DNA from: Sphingobacterium faecium
GTDB lineage: Bacteria > Bacteroidota > Bacteroidia > Sphingobacteriales > Sphingobacteriaceae
Assembly: GCF_003054045.1 (NCBI RefSeq)
Contig: NZ_QBKH01000001.1
Location: 868,001-932,000, forward strand
Direction: 5' to 3'
Length of the DNA stretch: 64,000 nucleotides
This document shows positions 52,372 to 62,203 of the stretch, piece after piece. The notes under the pieces were generated by a model, which was given only the letters and a program-made list of their open reading frames with translations, searched no databases and had not been told where the DNA came from. How positions within the stretch are numbered: position 1 is the first letter of the stretch; the number at the start of each line of letters is the position of its first letter. Both the position numbers and the translations under genes were made by a program.

Positions 52372-54288
52372 TTACCATCCGGGATTTTGTGAAAATTCAG
52401 GATACATACTGACATCAGATACTTTTAATGGAAGCCAGTAATGCTTGCTTGTGAATTTTCGTTCTACTAATACTTTTTCTTTCATATTAACCACACGGTT
52501 TTCAGTAGGGTCTGTTGTATTGAAAGTCCCTGTTCTATCAAATTCAAGTGCAGTTTTTAGGGTGTATGGACTTTCGGTGAGTAACAACCATCTTCTCAAA
52601 TCATTGAAACGATGTCCTTCATAGGCGAGTTCAACAGCTCTTTCGCGGCGTAATTCACCAATAAAAGCATCTGAAGAAGCTAAGAATTTAGTGTTTACAT
52701 CGGCGACTCCAGCACGTTTACGAATTATATTGACTGCCTCTACCGCTGTTTTGTTATAATTGGCCGATTTTCCATTAGCAGAATTATTTCCCATAGATGC
52801 CGCTTCGGCATACATTAGGTAGACATCTGACAGACGCATATACGGAACATAGATATGCATATTGGATCCATAGTCAAAAGCTCTGTCATAATCGTTTGTT
52901 GTTAAGGGAATAAATTTGCGAAGCGTATAACCTGTACGGCTTCCATTTTGAATATTACGATAAGATCCATTGGTATAGAGTTGTGCATATCGATATTCAT
53001 TTTCCGGTCTATCCTTGGGAGGTATAGTTCCTTTTATGACCTTAACGCCATCAAAGACGATATCATTATAAAATCTAGGGTCACGTCCTTTCCATGGATA
53101 TTGTGGATCATATCCAGATTCTGCATCTGCTTGTGTAATATCTTTAATGGGTAAACCGTTTGCCATTCCATAATAATTGACATAATTGGCAGTAGGGACA
53201 AATTTGAGAGCATCGCCTTCGGTGATCAAGCTCGGCATGTACTGTTTACTGGTTCCATAATGGGTGTTGTTACCCGCATTATAAGGACCTCTAAAGATGG
53301 CTTCAGTACTACCTGGAAGTGCCCAATTTTCACTGATGGTATAGAAATTGAGATGATAGTTTTCAAAATCCACCAATTTATAAGGAGTCTGTCCACTTTC
53401 GGTGAGCGACAACAATTCGCCAAAAGCTTCCGCTGCTTTTTTACAATAATCGGCTTGATAAGTGCGGCTACCGGTTACCGTAAAATTCATCAATGGACTA
53501 CCTGCCCACAGATAATTTTTACCCAGATAACCCAAAGCCATTATTTTATTGATGCGCAAAGCATTTTTCCCCAGTGTTCTTTTTCCCGGATTGGTATCAT
53601 CCCAATTGATGGGTAAAAGATTGGCTGCTTCACGGAAATCTGCTGCTGCCAAATCTGCACATTCATGATAATTTAGACGGGGAAGGGTCAGTTTCTCATC
53701 ACTTGGCAATACCTTATTAATATAAGGCATACCACCAAAATATTCCATCAACCGATGGTGAAACCAACCTCTAAAGAAAAGCAACTGTCCTTTAATAAGG
53801 TCCCGTTCTTCCTGAGTGGCTTCGGTCATTTTATCCATATTTTCAAGACCAATGCTAATTTTTCGTAGACCAAACCAAGCTGCATTCCAGAGATCTTTAT
53901 TGATGTTGCGATCGTTTCCTCCTAAAAATTCTGTTGTAAAATCACTTTGTTCCATCCAGCCCGAACCCCAGCCATCGTGCTGTGCCTGCCAGCCCCAAAA
54001 ATTGCCATTATCGATCTTGTGTATAAAATGGTAGGAGCCAGCGGTAGAGGTAATCTCGTCTTCTCCCCAGTTCCACGAATTTGTATAGTAGAGATTACTG
54101 AAATTAACAATACAATGGTAGAGCTCCTCGGTATAGCCTTGGAAATTATTAAAGTTTTTAAAAGCTTCTTTTTCTGAAATAATAGATTGTTCTTCTTTAT
54201 CGAGATACTTTTTACAGGAACTCATGTATGAAGAGGAAACTATGACACCAAAAGACACTATAATTTTTAAATATTTTTTCATCATCAT
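52372..54288 (-). CDS. xusB: first SusD-like protein of the Xus operon (XusB)
   Basis: A large SusD/RagB lipoprotein of 638 residues, lipobox Y-M-S-S-C (Cys at about 25) followed by K-K-Y-L-D. Core motif M-R-L-S-D-V-Y-L-M-Y-A-E-A-A-S, then A-V-E-L-A-Y-E-G-H-R-F-N-D-L-R-R-W near the C-terminus, ending S-Q-N-P-G-W. It starts 5 bp after the first SusC gene. It is expected to recognise long xylan fragments, since the first SusCD pair is the conserved one in xus loci. Symbol by synteny. Confidence 0.93.
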   Translation of the reverse strand: MMMKKYLKIIVSFGVIVSSSYMSSCKKYLDKEEQSIISEKEAFKNFNNFQGYTEELYHCIVNFSNLYYTNSWNWGEDEITSTAGSYHFIHKIDNGNFWGWQAQHDGWGSGWMEQSDFTTEFLGGNDRNINKDLWNAAWFGLRKISIGLENMDKMTEATQEERDLIKGQLLFFRGWFHHRLMEYFGGMPYINKVLPSDEKLTLPRLNYHECADLAAADFREAANLLPINWDDTNPGKRTLGKNALRINKIMALGYLGKNYLWAGSPLMNFTVTGSRTYQADYCKKAAEAFGELLSLTESGQTPYKLVDFENYHLNFYTISENWALPGSTEAIFRGPYNAGNNTHYGTSKQYMPSLITEGDALKFVPTANYVNYYGMANGLPIKDITQADAESGYDPQYPWKGRDPRFYNDIVFDGVKVIKGTIPPKDRPENEYRYAQLYTNGSYRNIQNGSRTGYTLRKFIPLTTNDYDRAFDYGSNMHIYVPYMRLSDVYLMYAEAASMGNNSANGKSANYNKTAVEAVNIIRKRAGVADVNTKFLASSDAFIGELRRERAVELAYEGHRFNDLRRWLLLTESPYTLKTALEFDRTGTFNTTDPTENRVVNMKEKVLVERKFTSKHYWLPLKVSDVSMYPEFSQNPGW

Positions 54289-54293
54289 GTCGA

Positions 54294-57200
54294 TTAAAAA
54301 GTAATGTTTGCACCTAGGTTAAAACGTTTGACGGTAGGGTAGGCGCCTTGTGATGCCCAGCCTGTGCCTGCATAGTTGGATTCACGATCATCGGGCATTT
54401 TGGACCAAAATAAGAGGTTATGACCATTGAGGAAGATGCGAATGTGTTGAAATCCCATACGGCGTATGAAATTGTTGTCTGCAGTCAGGTTATAAGCAAT
54501 TTCCGCAGTCTTGAGTCTGATATAGGATCCGTCGTACATAAAGCGATCACCTGCCGTATAACTACTTGGTTCAGAAAGCCAACGAGGTAAAGGTACATCT
54601 GCATTCGTTTGATCTTTAGACCAATAGGAACCTTCATAATAAGCCAAATTGCGCTGTCTCTCGAAACTGTTTAATACGACCTGACGCGTGACATTGTTCA
54701 CACCATACCATTGGGTCATGATGCTTAAATTTTTCCAGTCAAATCCAACCGTTAAGTTGTACGTATTTTGAGGTGTAGAAGGGTAGGCATAAGGTATATT
54801 ATCCTTGGAATCGATCAATCCATCGCCATTGTAATCCAGTATGTGATAGTTACCAGGTAGTTTATTCCCGTCATTATTATCATGTATGGTACTGGCATAT
54901 AATTCATCCCAAGTGTTATAGTATCCACTACCGACATAGGTATAGGTTTGACTTATTTGTTTGTCATCGAGCTTTTGATAATCGGGTAGTAATGCCGGGC
55001 TGTCCCCTTCTATCACTTTATCTTTAGCATGTGTAAAGTTCATATCGCCCCATAAACGCCAGTGTTGATTAATTGCTTTACTCACCTTTAATTCTACTTC
55101 ATATCCTTTATTGGTCACGATTCCCAAGTTAGCTGCTGGTGCTGCCACACCAAAGTAATCGGGAACTGCACGGTTATTTCCCGTGATCAAGACATCGGTC
55201 CGCTTGTCGCTGAATACATTGACCTGACCTGAAATCACCCCATTAAAAAAGGAGAAATCAGTACCGAAATTTAGCTTTCTTACTTTTTCCCAGCGTACAT
55301 TTGGGTTGCCGAGTTCATTTTCTTTATACCAAGTGTAAGTACTGCGTTCTGGTGCTTCTCCAACAGTTCCCATATGCGACTGACCGCCATAAGACCATTG
55401 TGTCAAGTATAAATAACGACCATTGACATTGTCATCTCCTATATCACCATAGGAAGCACGAAGTTTCAACATGTCTAAAAAGGAAATATTTTTCATGAAA
55501 TTTTCTTCAGACAGTAACCATCCTATACCCCCAGAATTGAAAAATCCAAATCGGTAACCGCGAGCAAATTTTTCAGATCCAGTATAAGCTCCACTGTAAT
55601 CAAGCATATATTTTCCTTTGTAATTGTAGGTCGTACGAAATACCCAGTCTTCACGATAAAAGGGCTGTATACTTCCAGTAGCATATTGATTGCGGTTGAA
55701 CAAACCCATAGCTGTGATGTTATGATCATTGGCTATTTGAGTTGCATAATCCAATTGCAATTGGTAGAATAGACGTCTATAAGTCAGTCCATTATTTACT
55801 GCTCCAGACTGTTGAGCCCAGTTGATCCCTTCCACAAAGTCAAAACGGCTATTATCTATGTTTTGTCCGTAAACGGCCAATCCTGTTTCTGGATCAATCC
55901 ATTTACTTTGTACACTATTGTACAGATCGTTAACTCCTCTCCCTGCTTCTACAAAAGTATTATCGAGCGATATGCTTCCTCTGACTTTTAAACCATCGAC
56001 AAACATTTTGAGATCTTGCTCTAATATAAAATCTGACGTTATTTTACTCGTAGTTGTCAATTCTACTCCAGATGTAGCCAGTGCTTGTGCAGAGTTGATA
56101 CCTACTTGTGAATCAGGTTTGTAAAATCCCCATGTACCGTCTGCATACCTTGGGTAAATAACGTCTGGAGGTACCGTATAAGCTGCTATCCAATAGTTGT
56201 AATTATCTCCTCCACCCCAAGGGCTTTTTCTTCTTCCATGCGATCCTGCGAGATTTGCTGAAAATTTGGTGGTTGGTGTGAGCTGAAAATCCAAGTTAGA
56301 TCGCATGTTTAAGCGGTTAAAACCGTAACCGGCTTTGTAGCCGCGATTGTTATCATTTTCGCGAAACATATCACCTTCGTATAAATAATCGGCACTTGCA
56401 AAGTATTTTACAAAATTGGTACCTCCCGCAATATTCAGATTGCTATTTTGCGAGAAAGCATGTCCCTTGAATAGTTCCTCTGCCCAATTGGTGTTGACAT
56501 AACGCTCTCTTTCTTCTTGATTGGCGGGGAAACGGTATTTGTTGATCAGGTTTTGAGGTTGGTAGGAAACCCAACTATTGGGAGAGAGTGCCAATTCGTT
56601 TTCGATGACACGGTTGCGCAGCATCATGGCATCATATGAATCCATTTTTCCCGGCAATTGGGATACTGTTTTTATGATATTATTCACTGTACCGCGCACG
56701 GAAGCTCTACCTTCTTTACCTCTTTTAGTGGTGATGAGAATAACTCCGTTGGCTCCACGTACACCATATACGGCAGTAGCGGTTGCATCTTTTAGTACCG
56801 ATACGGTTTCAATCGAACTGATATCGACACTGCTCAATGGACGTTCTACACCATCCACCATCGTTAGGGGATCTGTATTATTCCATGTACTGCGTCCACG
56901 AATCACAATACGTGGATCCTCTTCTCCAGGCATACCTGTACTTGCGGTGGTGACTACTCCAGGAACGTTACCCGTCAGAGCAGCTCCTACACTTGCTACA
57001 CCTCCCGCTCTTTCTAACACTTTGCCAGTAGTTTGTGTCACTGCTCCCACGACAGTTTCTTTTTTCTGTGTTCCGTAACCAACTACAACAATCTCATCGA
57101 TATCGATATTGGAACTATTGAGTACAATCTGTAATTCAGTCTTATTATTAATATTTACTTCTGTTTTCGTATATCCTATTTTAGATATCACCAGTGTATT

Positions 57201-57458
57201 TCGATTTTTAGGTACTTGAATGGAAAACGAACCATTGATATCTGTCGATATTCCAGTGGTTCCGTCTTTGACTTTAACAGAAGCACTTTCAACAGCTTGG
57301 TTTTTCTGGTCAACGACCGTACCCCGTACTTGTCTTAATTCTTGTGCATATACTGGAGTTATTCCGAGCAATAGGATAAGAAATGATATAATATGAAGGA
57401 GGAGAATACCCCATAGTCTTTTCTCATACCAAATAAGTGTCATGGTATATTTCATCAT
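54294..57458 (-). CDS. xusA: first SusC-like TonB-dependent transporter of the Xus operon (XusA)
   Basis: The main outer-membrane importer for xylan fragments, 1054 residues. A long signal region (to about residue 39, P-V-Y-A-Q) is followed by a CarboxypepD_reg domain (R-Q-V-R-G-T-V-V-D-Q to about 115), the TonB-box-like D-E-I-V-V-V-G-Y-G-T-Q, a plug with I-V-I-R-G-R-S-T-W and V-L-K-D-A-T-A-T-A-V-Y-G-V-R-G-A-N-G, and the barrel ending N-I-T-F. First gene of the leftward operon XusA-XusB-XusC-XusD-XusE-GH10, the same order as in Bacteroides and Prevotella xylan loci. The 5' leader appears long (about 245 nt). Regulated, by inference, by the HTCS transcribed divergently at 57888. Confidence 0.94.
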   Translation of the reverse strand: MMKYTMTLIWYEKRLWGILLLHIISFLILLLGITPVYAQELRQVRGTVVDQKNQAVESASVKVKDGTTGISTDINGSFSIQVPKNRNTLVISKIGYTKTEVNINNKTELQIVLNSSNIDIDEIVVVGYGTQKKETVVGAVTQTTGKVLERAGGVASVGAALTGNVPGVVTTASTGMPGEEDPRIVIRGRSTWNNTDPLTMVDGVERPLSSVDISSIETVSVLKDATATAVYGVRGANGVILITTKRGKEGRASVRGTVNNIIKTVSQLPGKMDSYDAMMLRNRVIENELALSPNSWVSYQPQNLINKYRFPANQEERERYVNTNWAEELFKGHAFSQNSNLNIAGGTNFVKYFASADYLYEGDMFRENDNNRGYKAGYGFNRLNMRSNLDFQLTPTTKFSANLAGSHGRRKSPWGGGDNYNYWIAAYTVPPDVIYPRYADGTWGFYKPDSQVGINSAQALATSGVELTTTSKITSDFILEQDLKMFVDGLKVRGSISLDNTFVEAGRGVNDLYNSVQSKWIDPETGLAVYGQNIDNSRFDFVEGINWAQQSGAVNNGLTYRRLFYQLQLDYATQIANDHNITAMGLFNRNQYATGSIQPFYREDWVFRTTYNYKGKYMLDYSGAYTGSEKFARGYRFGFFNSGGIGWLLSEENFMKNISFLDMLKLRASYGDIGDDNVNGRYLYLTQWSYGGQSHMGTVGEAPERSTYTWYKENELGNPNVRWEKVRKLNFGTDFSFFNGVISGQVNVFSDKRTDVLITGNNRAVPDYFGVAAPAANLGIVTNKGYEVELKVSKAINQHWRLWGDMNFTHAKDKVIEGDSPALLPDYQKLDDKQISQTYTYVGSGYYNTWDELYASTIHDNNDGNKLPGNYHILDYNGDGLIDSKDNIPYAYPSTPQNTYNLTVGFDWKNLSIMTQWYGVNNVTRQVVLNSFERQRNLAYYEGSYWSKDQTNADVPLPRWLSEPSSYTAGDRFMYDGSYIRLKTAEIAYNLTADNNFIRRMGFQHIRIFLNGHNLLFWSKMPDDRESNYAGTGWASQGAYPTVKRFNLGANITF

Positions 57459-57709
57459 AATATTTTAATTGATTAGATAAATTGGTTTAAAATCATTAAT
57501 TGGCTTGCCCTATGTAAGGGCATTGATTAGCGTGGATAGCTACTTTTCATCATGGGGTGCTAAGTACTGTTTTTTGTGCTCATAATCATGCGTTCATCTA
57601 AATGGTTTATAAATGCCAAGCATATTGTTTTCAATTGTTTATTAGTTTGGTTAGATCTAATAACATATAGTGAAAATTATCCTTGGGGGTTGGTTTATAA
57701 TTATTAATC

Positions 57710-57717
57710 CAAAACTA
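57710..57717 (-). promoter_or_regulatory. putative -7 box of the Xus operon
   Basis: On the minus strand 57717-57710 is TAGTTTTG, a full TAnnTTTG match. No clear TTTG lies at the -33 distance, where the inverted repeat 57726-57751 sits instead; that would fit an activator-dependent promoter. The start codon is about 250 bp downstream, which implies a long leader. Confidence 0.4.
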
Positions 57718-57725
57718 GCTGATGT

Positions 57726-57751
57726 AACATTCTTGTTGAGGTAAGAATGTT
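57726..57751. promoter_or_regulatory. 9-bp inverted repeat overlapping the -33 region of the Xus promoter
   Basis: AACATTCTT at 57726-57734 and AAGAATGTT at 57743-57751 are exact inverted repeats with an 8-bp spacer. The centre lies about 25 bp upstream of the -7 box of the leftward promoter. There is no T tract. Candidate binding site for the HTCS or another dimeric regulator. Confidence 0.5.
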
Positions 57752-57887
57752 CAAATGATGAGTAAGTATGTTAAAATTGTACTTAAATGATCAAATAATC
57801 TATTTTTTTTGATAGTTTAGGAGTATTGTGATACTTATTAAAAGTGTTGCTGTAAACCTTTAACCAGTTAACTTATTAAACATAAAT

Positions 57888-60800
57888 ATGTTGAATTTAT
57901 TCAAGTGCAAATTTTTAATAATCATTACATTTATTTTTTGCACTGTTTCTAATGCGCAAGAGTTACCTCATTCATTTGAACATTATACAATAAAAGACGG
58001 CTTATCTTCTAATACCGTGTTTAGTACCTATAGAGATAGTTATGGTTTTTTATGGATTGGAACTGAAGATGGGTTAAATCGATTTGATGGTTATACGTTT
58101 AAAGTTTATCGTTATAACGCAGATGTTGAAGCTGGTTTAAAATCCAATCACATCACGGCATTATGTGAAGATGAGATGGGAAGGGTTTGGATAGGGACTA
58201 ATGGCGGAAGCTTAAGCTATTATGATCGTAAATTGGACAAAATAGTAAGCTATGATCGGAATGCTAAAGGTGACTGGTTAAGTACGGCGATAACAGCAAT
58301 TCATACCGATGTCGCAGGTAATATCTGGGTGACCTCATATGGTGGGCTCTTTGTCATTAATGTTCAAGATATTCACAAGCCACTTGGAACACTATATGCA
58401 GATATTGAAAAGAAGTTTACAAAGATGACATCCCGCTATGTTTTTAGGGACAGTCAGGGACGGATGTGGGTAGCGGCTGAAAATAAAATCTTTCAGTTTA
58501 GCGCTAATCTAAAAGATAGTAAAAGTTATGCTGTGCAACACCTCCTCGCATCTCATGGTCAACTACTGGAATTGACTTGTATGGAGGAGGATGAGCATAA
58601 GCGTATTTGGGTTTCTTCTCTGGAAGGCATTGTGTATAAAGGTAATCATGAAGATCAATTTTCTGTATTTCAGCCAACATCAGGTGCTAAATTAGGGAGT
58701 AAGCGTATTTATAGTATTGCCAAAGATCTAAAAGGGGGGCTGTGGATCGGGACTGATAATGGTTTAGGGGTATTAAATACCAATAATTTTGAACTTAAAT
58801 TTTTTAATCGTGATGTCAGAAATGCCAGAAGTATCAGTCATAAATCGATTCGTTCTATCTATCTCGATAAATTTGGAATATATTGGGTAGGTACAGTGCA
58901 GGGGGGGCTGAATAAGTTTGATGTCAATTTAAATCAATTTAACCTGAAAACTATAGACAGCTATGGCAATGGAAATAAGGAGATTAATATGATCACTTCA
59001 TTTCTGCAGTATAAAAACAATGTGGTGGTGGGTACAGATGGTGGTGGATTGTATCTGTACGAACGTACTTCTGATCGATTATCGGCTATTCCGACGGGAG
59101 ATAAAGAGCTGACCGTTTTGGCATTAAAAAGTGGTGATCATGCTGGAGAAATATGGTTGGGAACTTTTGGTAAGGGGGTGATCAAGTTTGATTTAGAAAC
59201 TAAATCTCGTACACAATACCTGACCGGCTCAGGTAAAAATCAATTGAATAATAGCGAAGTTTTCAGTTTAGAGAAAGATATTTATGGTGATATATGGGTC
59301 GGCACTAATGGTGGTGGAATAAATGTGATACAGGCTAAAGATGGTATTGTCAAAAAATTTCGTCGTTCTGACAATCCGAAAGCAGATGAGATGAGTCCCT
59401 CGGCAGATTTTATTCGTGCTTTGCGAAGAGATCATGAGGGACAGATGTGGGTAGGTACGTATGGCGCTGGTATTTGTGTTTATAATCCATATACGCGTAA
59501 AACATCATACTATAATAAGAGTGTAAACGCTTTGCCTAATAATTATGTTTTATCGATCTATACGGATCGAGCTGGAAATCTGTATGCTGGTACCAATGGG
59601 AATGGAGTAGGATTGTTGCAAAAAGGTGATCAACAATTTAAAACCTTATCTGAACGTGATGGCTTGATCAATGATGTGGTTCAGAGTATCGTAGAGGATC
59701 AGGCAGGGAAAATATGGTTTAGTACTAATAAAGGACTAAGCTGTTATGATCCCACGCAAAAAACATTTAAAAATTATGCTTATTCGGTCGGGTTACAAGA
59801 AGGGGCTTTCATGTTGGGAGCTGGGCTCACGCTAACCGATGGAGAAGTATATTTTGGTGGTCAAGAAGGATTTAATCATTTTTATCCCAATAATCTGAAA
59901 GTTAATAATAACCGATCTAAACCGGTATTAACAGAATTAAAGATTGATAATAAAGTAATAAGTCCTGCTCAAGGTGGTATCCTATCCGAATCATTATTAA
60001 CTGCTCAAAAGATCTCCCTGAAGTATAAGCAGAACTTTTCGATCGCATTTGCTGCTTTAAACATGACGGTATCCGAGGACAATCAATATGAATATCGATT
60101 ACTGGGGTTTGATAAAAACTGGATTAAAGCGGGTAAGGAACATATTGCTTATTACACCAATTTGGATCCTGGAACCTATACTTTTGAGGTAAGGGCGAGC
60201 AATAATGATGAGGTCTGGGATGAAGAAATTAAATCTATTATTATTTATGTTGCTCCACCAATATGGTTAAAAGGTTATGCCTTTGTATTTTATGCGATCG
60301 TGTTTTTAGTTGGATTATATTGGTTGAGGAGTAGAGGCGTGCGTCAACTCAAACAAAAGTTTGCTTTAGAGCAAGAACGTCGAAATGCGGATAATCTCCA
60401 TCAGCTGGATCAAATGAAAATTAAATTCTTGACAAATTTGAGCCATGAGTTTCGGACTCCAATTTCGTTAATTACAGGACCAATTGATATTTTATTGCTT
60501 AAGGAAAAAGATAAGGAAACTTCTCAACAGATTGCGCTTATAAAACGAAATGCGCATCGCCTGCTCAATCTGGTCAACCAATTGCTTGATTTTAGAAAAA
60601 TGGAGGAGAATGAACTGAAGCTCCATAATACGAAAGGGGATTTAGTGGCATTTGTGAAAGATATGTATGATTCCTTTAGTGACATGGCTATCCAAAAGGA
60701 AATCAACTATCGTTTTATGACTTGTGAAGACCATATATTAACCGCTTTTGACCATAATAAAATAGAACGTATCATATTTAACTTATTGTCGAATGCCTTC

Positions 60801-61952
60801 AAATTTACTGAAAAAGGAGGGAATATTTCTGTCCAAATTCAGTCCGTTGAAGTACAAGAGGTCGGCAATATGATAAAAGTAAAAATTGTAATCAAGGATG
60901 ATGGAATCGGAATTCCAAAAGATTCTCATCAAGCTATTTTTGATAGTTTTTATCAACACGATACGCAAGCTAATATTTTGAATCAAGGATCTGGTATCGG
61001 TTTGTCAATTGCAGATTCATTTGTTAAGATGTATGGCGGCAAGATGTATGTGGAGAGTGAGCCCGGATTTGGGAGTTCCTTTTCTTTTGATCTTCTTTTG
61101 GAAAAAATGGAGATTGTGCATGATGAGATTTCGGAGTCTGTTATCCATCAAGAACATGATCTTGCTGATCCCCACATCCGTCTTCGGCCAGTGGTGCTGA
61201 TTGTAGAGGATGATGACGATTTTCGAGGTTTTCTAAAAAGCCGGCTGGATTCTTTATATCAAATTTTCGAAGCTTCAAATGGGCAAGAGGGATGGCAGAA
61301 AGCCCTCTTTCATCATCCCGATCTGATCATTTCGGATGTACAGATGCCCATCATGAATGGTATGGAATTGACTCAGAAATTGGTGCGGGATAAACGGACT
61401 AAACATATTCCAATTATATTGTTGACAGCTTCTAGAGTAGAAAATGGATTGGTCTGCGGTTTAGAGTCTGGTGCAGTAGATTATATTTCAAAACCCTTTG
61501 ATACGGCAGTATTATTGGCAAAAGTTAATAGTTTATTGCTCCTAAATCAAGCTTTTAAAGATGCTTACAGCAAACAGTTATCATTTGTCTCCCCTGAAGT
61601 GGAGGTCTTATCGGAGAAAGAAAAGTTTTTGCAGAACGTATTTGAATATGTTCATGAAAATCTGGATAACCCGCAATTGTCTGTGGAACTATTGAGCAAC
61701 CACTTATCTATAAGCAGAACATCATTGTACAATAGATTACTTGAATTTTCGGGAATGAGTCCTGTGGATTTTATACGTTCCGTCAGGTTAGAGCGCGCTG
61801 CTAATTTATTAGAAAAAAGCAGTAATTCGATTTCTGAGATCGCTTATGAAACCGGTTTTTCAAATCCTAATTATTTCACTAAAGTATTTAAGGCGAAGTA
61901 TAAAATGACACCATCCGAGTATATTCAAGCACAAAAGAATAATGTCATTTAA
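57888..61952 (+). CDS. hybrid two-component system sensor/regulator (XynR-type HTCS)
   Basis: All steps of a two-component system in one protein of 1354 residues. Signal to about 24. Periplasmic beta-propellers of Reg_prop repeats (W-I-G-T-E-D-G-L-N-R-F-D-G and W-V-G-T-N-G-G-G-I types) run to about 690, with Y_Y_Y at about 715-785. A membrane helix lies at about 797-815. The HisKA phospho-acceptor is H853 in N-L-S-H-E-F-R-T-P. HATPase has N-L-L-S-N-A-F-K-F-T, D-D-G-I-G-I-P and G-S-G-I-G-L-S. The receiver has D1150 in L-I-I-S-D-V-Q-M-P. The AraC helix-turn-helix covers about 1250-1350, with I-A-Y-E-T-G-F-S-N-P-N-Y-F. In Bacteroidota the HTCS beside a xus operon (XynR in Prevotella) senses xylo-oligosaccharides and activates the locus; the divergent position supports the same role. 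Confidence 0.95.
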   Translation: MLNLFKCKFLIIITFIFCTVSNAQELPHSFEHYTIKDGLSSNTVFSTYRDSYGFLWIGTEDGLNRFDGYTFKVYRYNADVEAGLKSNHITALCEDEMGRVWIGTNGGSLSYYDRKLDKIVSYDRNAKGDWLSTAITAIHTDVAGNIWVTSYGGLFVINVQDIHKPLGTLYADIEKKFTKMTSRYVFRDSQGRMWVAAENKIFQFSANLKDSKSYAVQHLLASHGQLLELTCMEEDEHKRIWVSSLEGIVYKGNHEDQFSVFQPTSGAKLGSKRIYSIAKDLKGGLWIGTDNGLGVLNTNNFELKFFNRDVRNARSISHKSIRSIYLDKFGIYWVGTVQGGLNKFDVNLNQFNLKTIDSYGNGNKEINMITSFLQYKNNVVVGTDGGGLYLYERTSDRLSAIPTGDKELTVLALKSGDHAGEIWLGTFGKGVIKFDLETKSRTQYLTGSGKNQLNNSEVFSLEKDIYGDIWVGTNGGGINVIQAKDGIVKKFRRSDNPKADEMSPSADFIRALRRDHEGQMWVGTYGAGICVYNPYTRKTSYYNKSVNALPNNYVLSIYTDRAGNLYAGTNGNGVGLLQKGDQQFKTLSERDGLINDVVQSIVEDQAGKIWFSTNKGLSCYDPTQKTFKNYAYSVGLQEGAFMLGAGLTLTDGEVYFGGQEGFNHFYPNNLKVNNNRSKPVLTELKIDNKVISPAQGGILSESLLTAQKISLKYKQNFSIAFAALNMTVSEDNQYEYRLLGFDKNWIKAGKEHIAYYTNLDPGTYTFEVRASNNDEVWDEEIKSIIIYVAPPIWLKGYAFVFYAIVFLVGLYWLRSRGVRQLKQKFALEQERRNADNLHQLDQMKIKFLTNLSHEFRTPISLITGPIDILLLKEKDKETSQQIALIKRNAHRLLNLVNQLLDFRKMEENELKLHNTKGDLVAFVKDMYDSFSDMAIQKEINYRFMTCEDHILTAFDHNKIERIIFNLLSNAFKFTEKGGNISVQIQSVEVQEVGNMIKVKIVIKDDGIGIPKDSHQAIFDSFYQHDTQANILNQGSGIGLSIADSFVKMYGGKMYVESEPGFGSSFSFDLLLEKMEIVHDEISESVIHQEHDLADPHIRLRPVVLIVEDDDDFRGFLKSRLDSLYQIFEASNGQEGWQKALFHHPDLIISDVQMPIMNGMELTQKLVRDKRTKHIPIILLTASRVENGLVCGLESGAVDYISKPFDTAVLLAKVNSLLLLNQAFKDAYSKQLSFVSPEVEVLSEKEKFLQNVFEYVHENLDNPQLSVELLSNHLSISRTSLYNRLLEFSGMSPVDFIRSVRLERAANLLEKSSNSISEIAYETGFSNPNYFTKVFKAKYKMTPSEYIQAQKNNVI

Positions 61953-62190
61953 TGCTTTATATACCTTACTGCGGGAGGTTTATTACGGTTGATTAATTAC
62001 GATTCGGGTCTTTTTTAGATAAATTTTGCGCATGTTAACGCTGGATTTGACTTCATTGTTTGTTGTGGTCAAATCAATGGGAGATTCTGGTTGTAACAGC
62101 TTTATAAGTGATTTGAACTGTTTTTAATAATTTTTACGTTTAAGTGTTATTTGTTTTTTTAGATTTACCTCCCAATTTATGTGCCATATA

Positions 62191-62203
62191 GGAGGGGATT
62201 TTG
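62191..62203 (+). promoter_or_regulatory. Shine-Dalgarno and TTG start of the AraC gene
   Basis: GGAGG at 62191-62195, then five bases, then TTG at 62201-62203. It decides the start because no ATG occurs until inside the cupin domain. Neighbouring genes lack such a strong ribosome-binding site. Confidence 0.6.

Larger units (their letters stand above)
57459..57887. other. divergent control region between XusA and the HTCS
   Basis: A 429-bp region with no gene. It contains a hairpin-like repeat at 57506-57522 (arms TGCCCT / AGGGCA, loop 5), a minus-strand -7 box at 57717-57710 and a 9-bp inverted repeat at 57726-57751. I find no full consensus promoter for the HTCS on the plus strand. Confidence 0.65.

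Noticed and set aside
56578..57078. 166-codon plus-strand open frame opposite the start of XusA
   Set aside because: It mirrors the conserved plug region of the SusC gene, has no signal or family features, and the leftward SusC reading is certain.
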